Source of the DNA: an uncultured Collinsella sp. | GTDB taxonomy: Bacteria; Actinomycetota; Coriobacteriia; Coriobacteriales; Coriobacteriaceae | Assembly (NCBI GenBank): GCA_900541185.1 | Contig: UQIQ01000055.1 | Coordinates: 1 to 14,401, forward strand | Length of the DNA stretch: 14,401 bases | Direction: 5' to 3' | Shown: in pieces, positions 14,230-14,401 of the stretch | Layout: every line of letters starts with the position of its first letter | How positions within the stretch are numbered: position 1 is the stretch's first letter | Program-made: the position numbers and the translations under genes | Notes under the pieces: model-generated | Told to the model about the DNA's origin: nothing | The model's input: the letters and a program-made list of their open reading frames with translations, nothing else | Databases searched by the model: none

Positions 14230-14401
14230 TTAAAACGCCGGGGCGTAATAATCCTTTGCCTCTAAAATAACCCCGCCATTACCACTATTTGTTGAGCAAC
14301 AAAATGAACGGTGGCCAAACATAGGCGAAGGGTTTTCAAACAATATAAACCGCAGTTTGTCGACATATTGGACAAAGGCGGCGAACTCCTCTTGGAGACT
14401 C
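14230..14401 (-). CDS. 3' end of an unrecognised gene, truncated by the window edge
   Basis: On the minus strand one frame is open from the window edge to a TAA at 14230-14232, giving the last 56 residues of a protein. It begins SLQEEFAAFVQYVDKLRF, includes a Cys pair (FCCSTNSGNGG) and ends EAKDYYAPAF. I do not recognise the family from this tail. The stop overlaps an ATG (TAATG) in frame with the helicase gene and lies 32 bases before its preferred start. The two genes are therefore almost certainly one operon with possible translational coupling. Its composition resembles the helicase gene rather than the core genes. Confidence 0.65.
   Translation of the reverse strand, partial: SLQEEFAAFVQYVDKLRFILFENPSPMFGHRSFCCSTNSGNGGVILEAKDYYAPAF

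Overview
The window reads as a chromosomal contig from a GC-rich actinobacterium, most likely a gut member of the Coriobacteriia such as Collinsella. This placement is an inference from the gene set, the high-GC coding style and the kinds of intergenic repeats; no 16S rRNA or other decisive marker is present. Bases 1-27 are not biological: they match the 3' part of the Illumina Nextera Read 2 transposase adapter. The true sequence starts at base 28 and the left end is an assembly edge.

Layout: 28-392 is an AT-richer stretch with no convincing gene and one copy of a dispersed repeat. argS (minus, 471-2324) has its own terminator. A 342-base spacer with several palindromes separates it from divergent carD (plus, 2667-3152). 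Next is an HD-domain hydrolase gene (plus, 3261-3860), enclosed by two nearly identical 41-base hairpin terminators. proA (minus, 3931-5217), a family S33 prolyl-aminopeptidase-like gene (plus, 5330-6748) and proB (minus, 6848-7975) follow, so the two proline-synthesis genes flank a gene whose product probably releases proline from peptides. pncB (minus, 8111-9616) and a small tail-anchored coiled-coil protein (minus, 9699-10157) complete the core-like part.

From about 10.3 kb onwards the composition falls to about 50% GC in hand-counted lines, against 67-70% in the core genes. This part holds one very large RecQ-like helicase gene (minus, 10337-14197). Upstream of it is the 3' end of another minus-strand gene that runs off the window; its TAA overlaps an ATG as TAATG. 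This looks like the downstream end of an imported operon, plausibly a defence or DNA-processing island. The helicase keeps the SF2 motifs but lacks a recognisable RecQ zinc-binding module and carries long unassigned N- and C-terminal regions. It is the best candidate for something undescribed here.

Three kinds of intergenic hairpin repeat occur, at 156-193, 3166-3206, 3876-3916, 6758-6802, 8012-8034 and 8068-8115. They share a GTCCC/GGGAC flavour, and several sit exactly at gene ends, where they probably act as terminators. I saw no tRNA, rRNA, CRISPR array, IS element or prophage gene.
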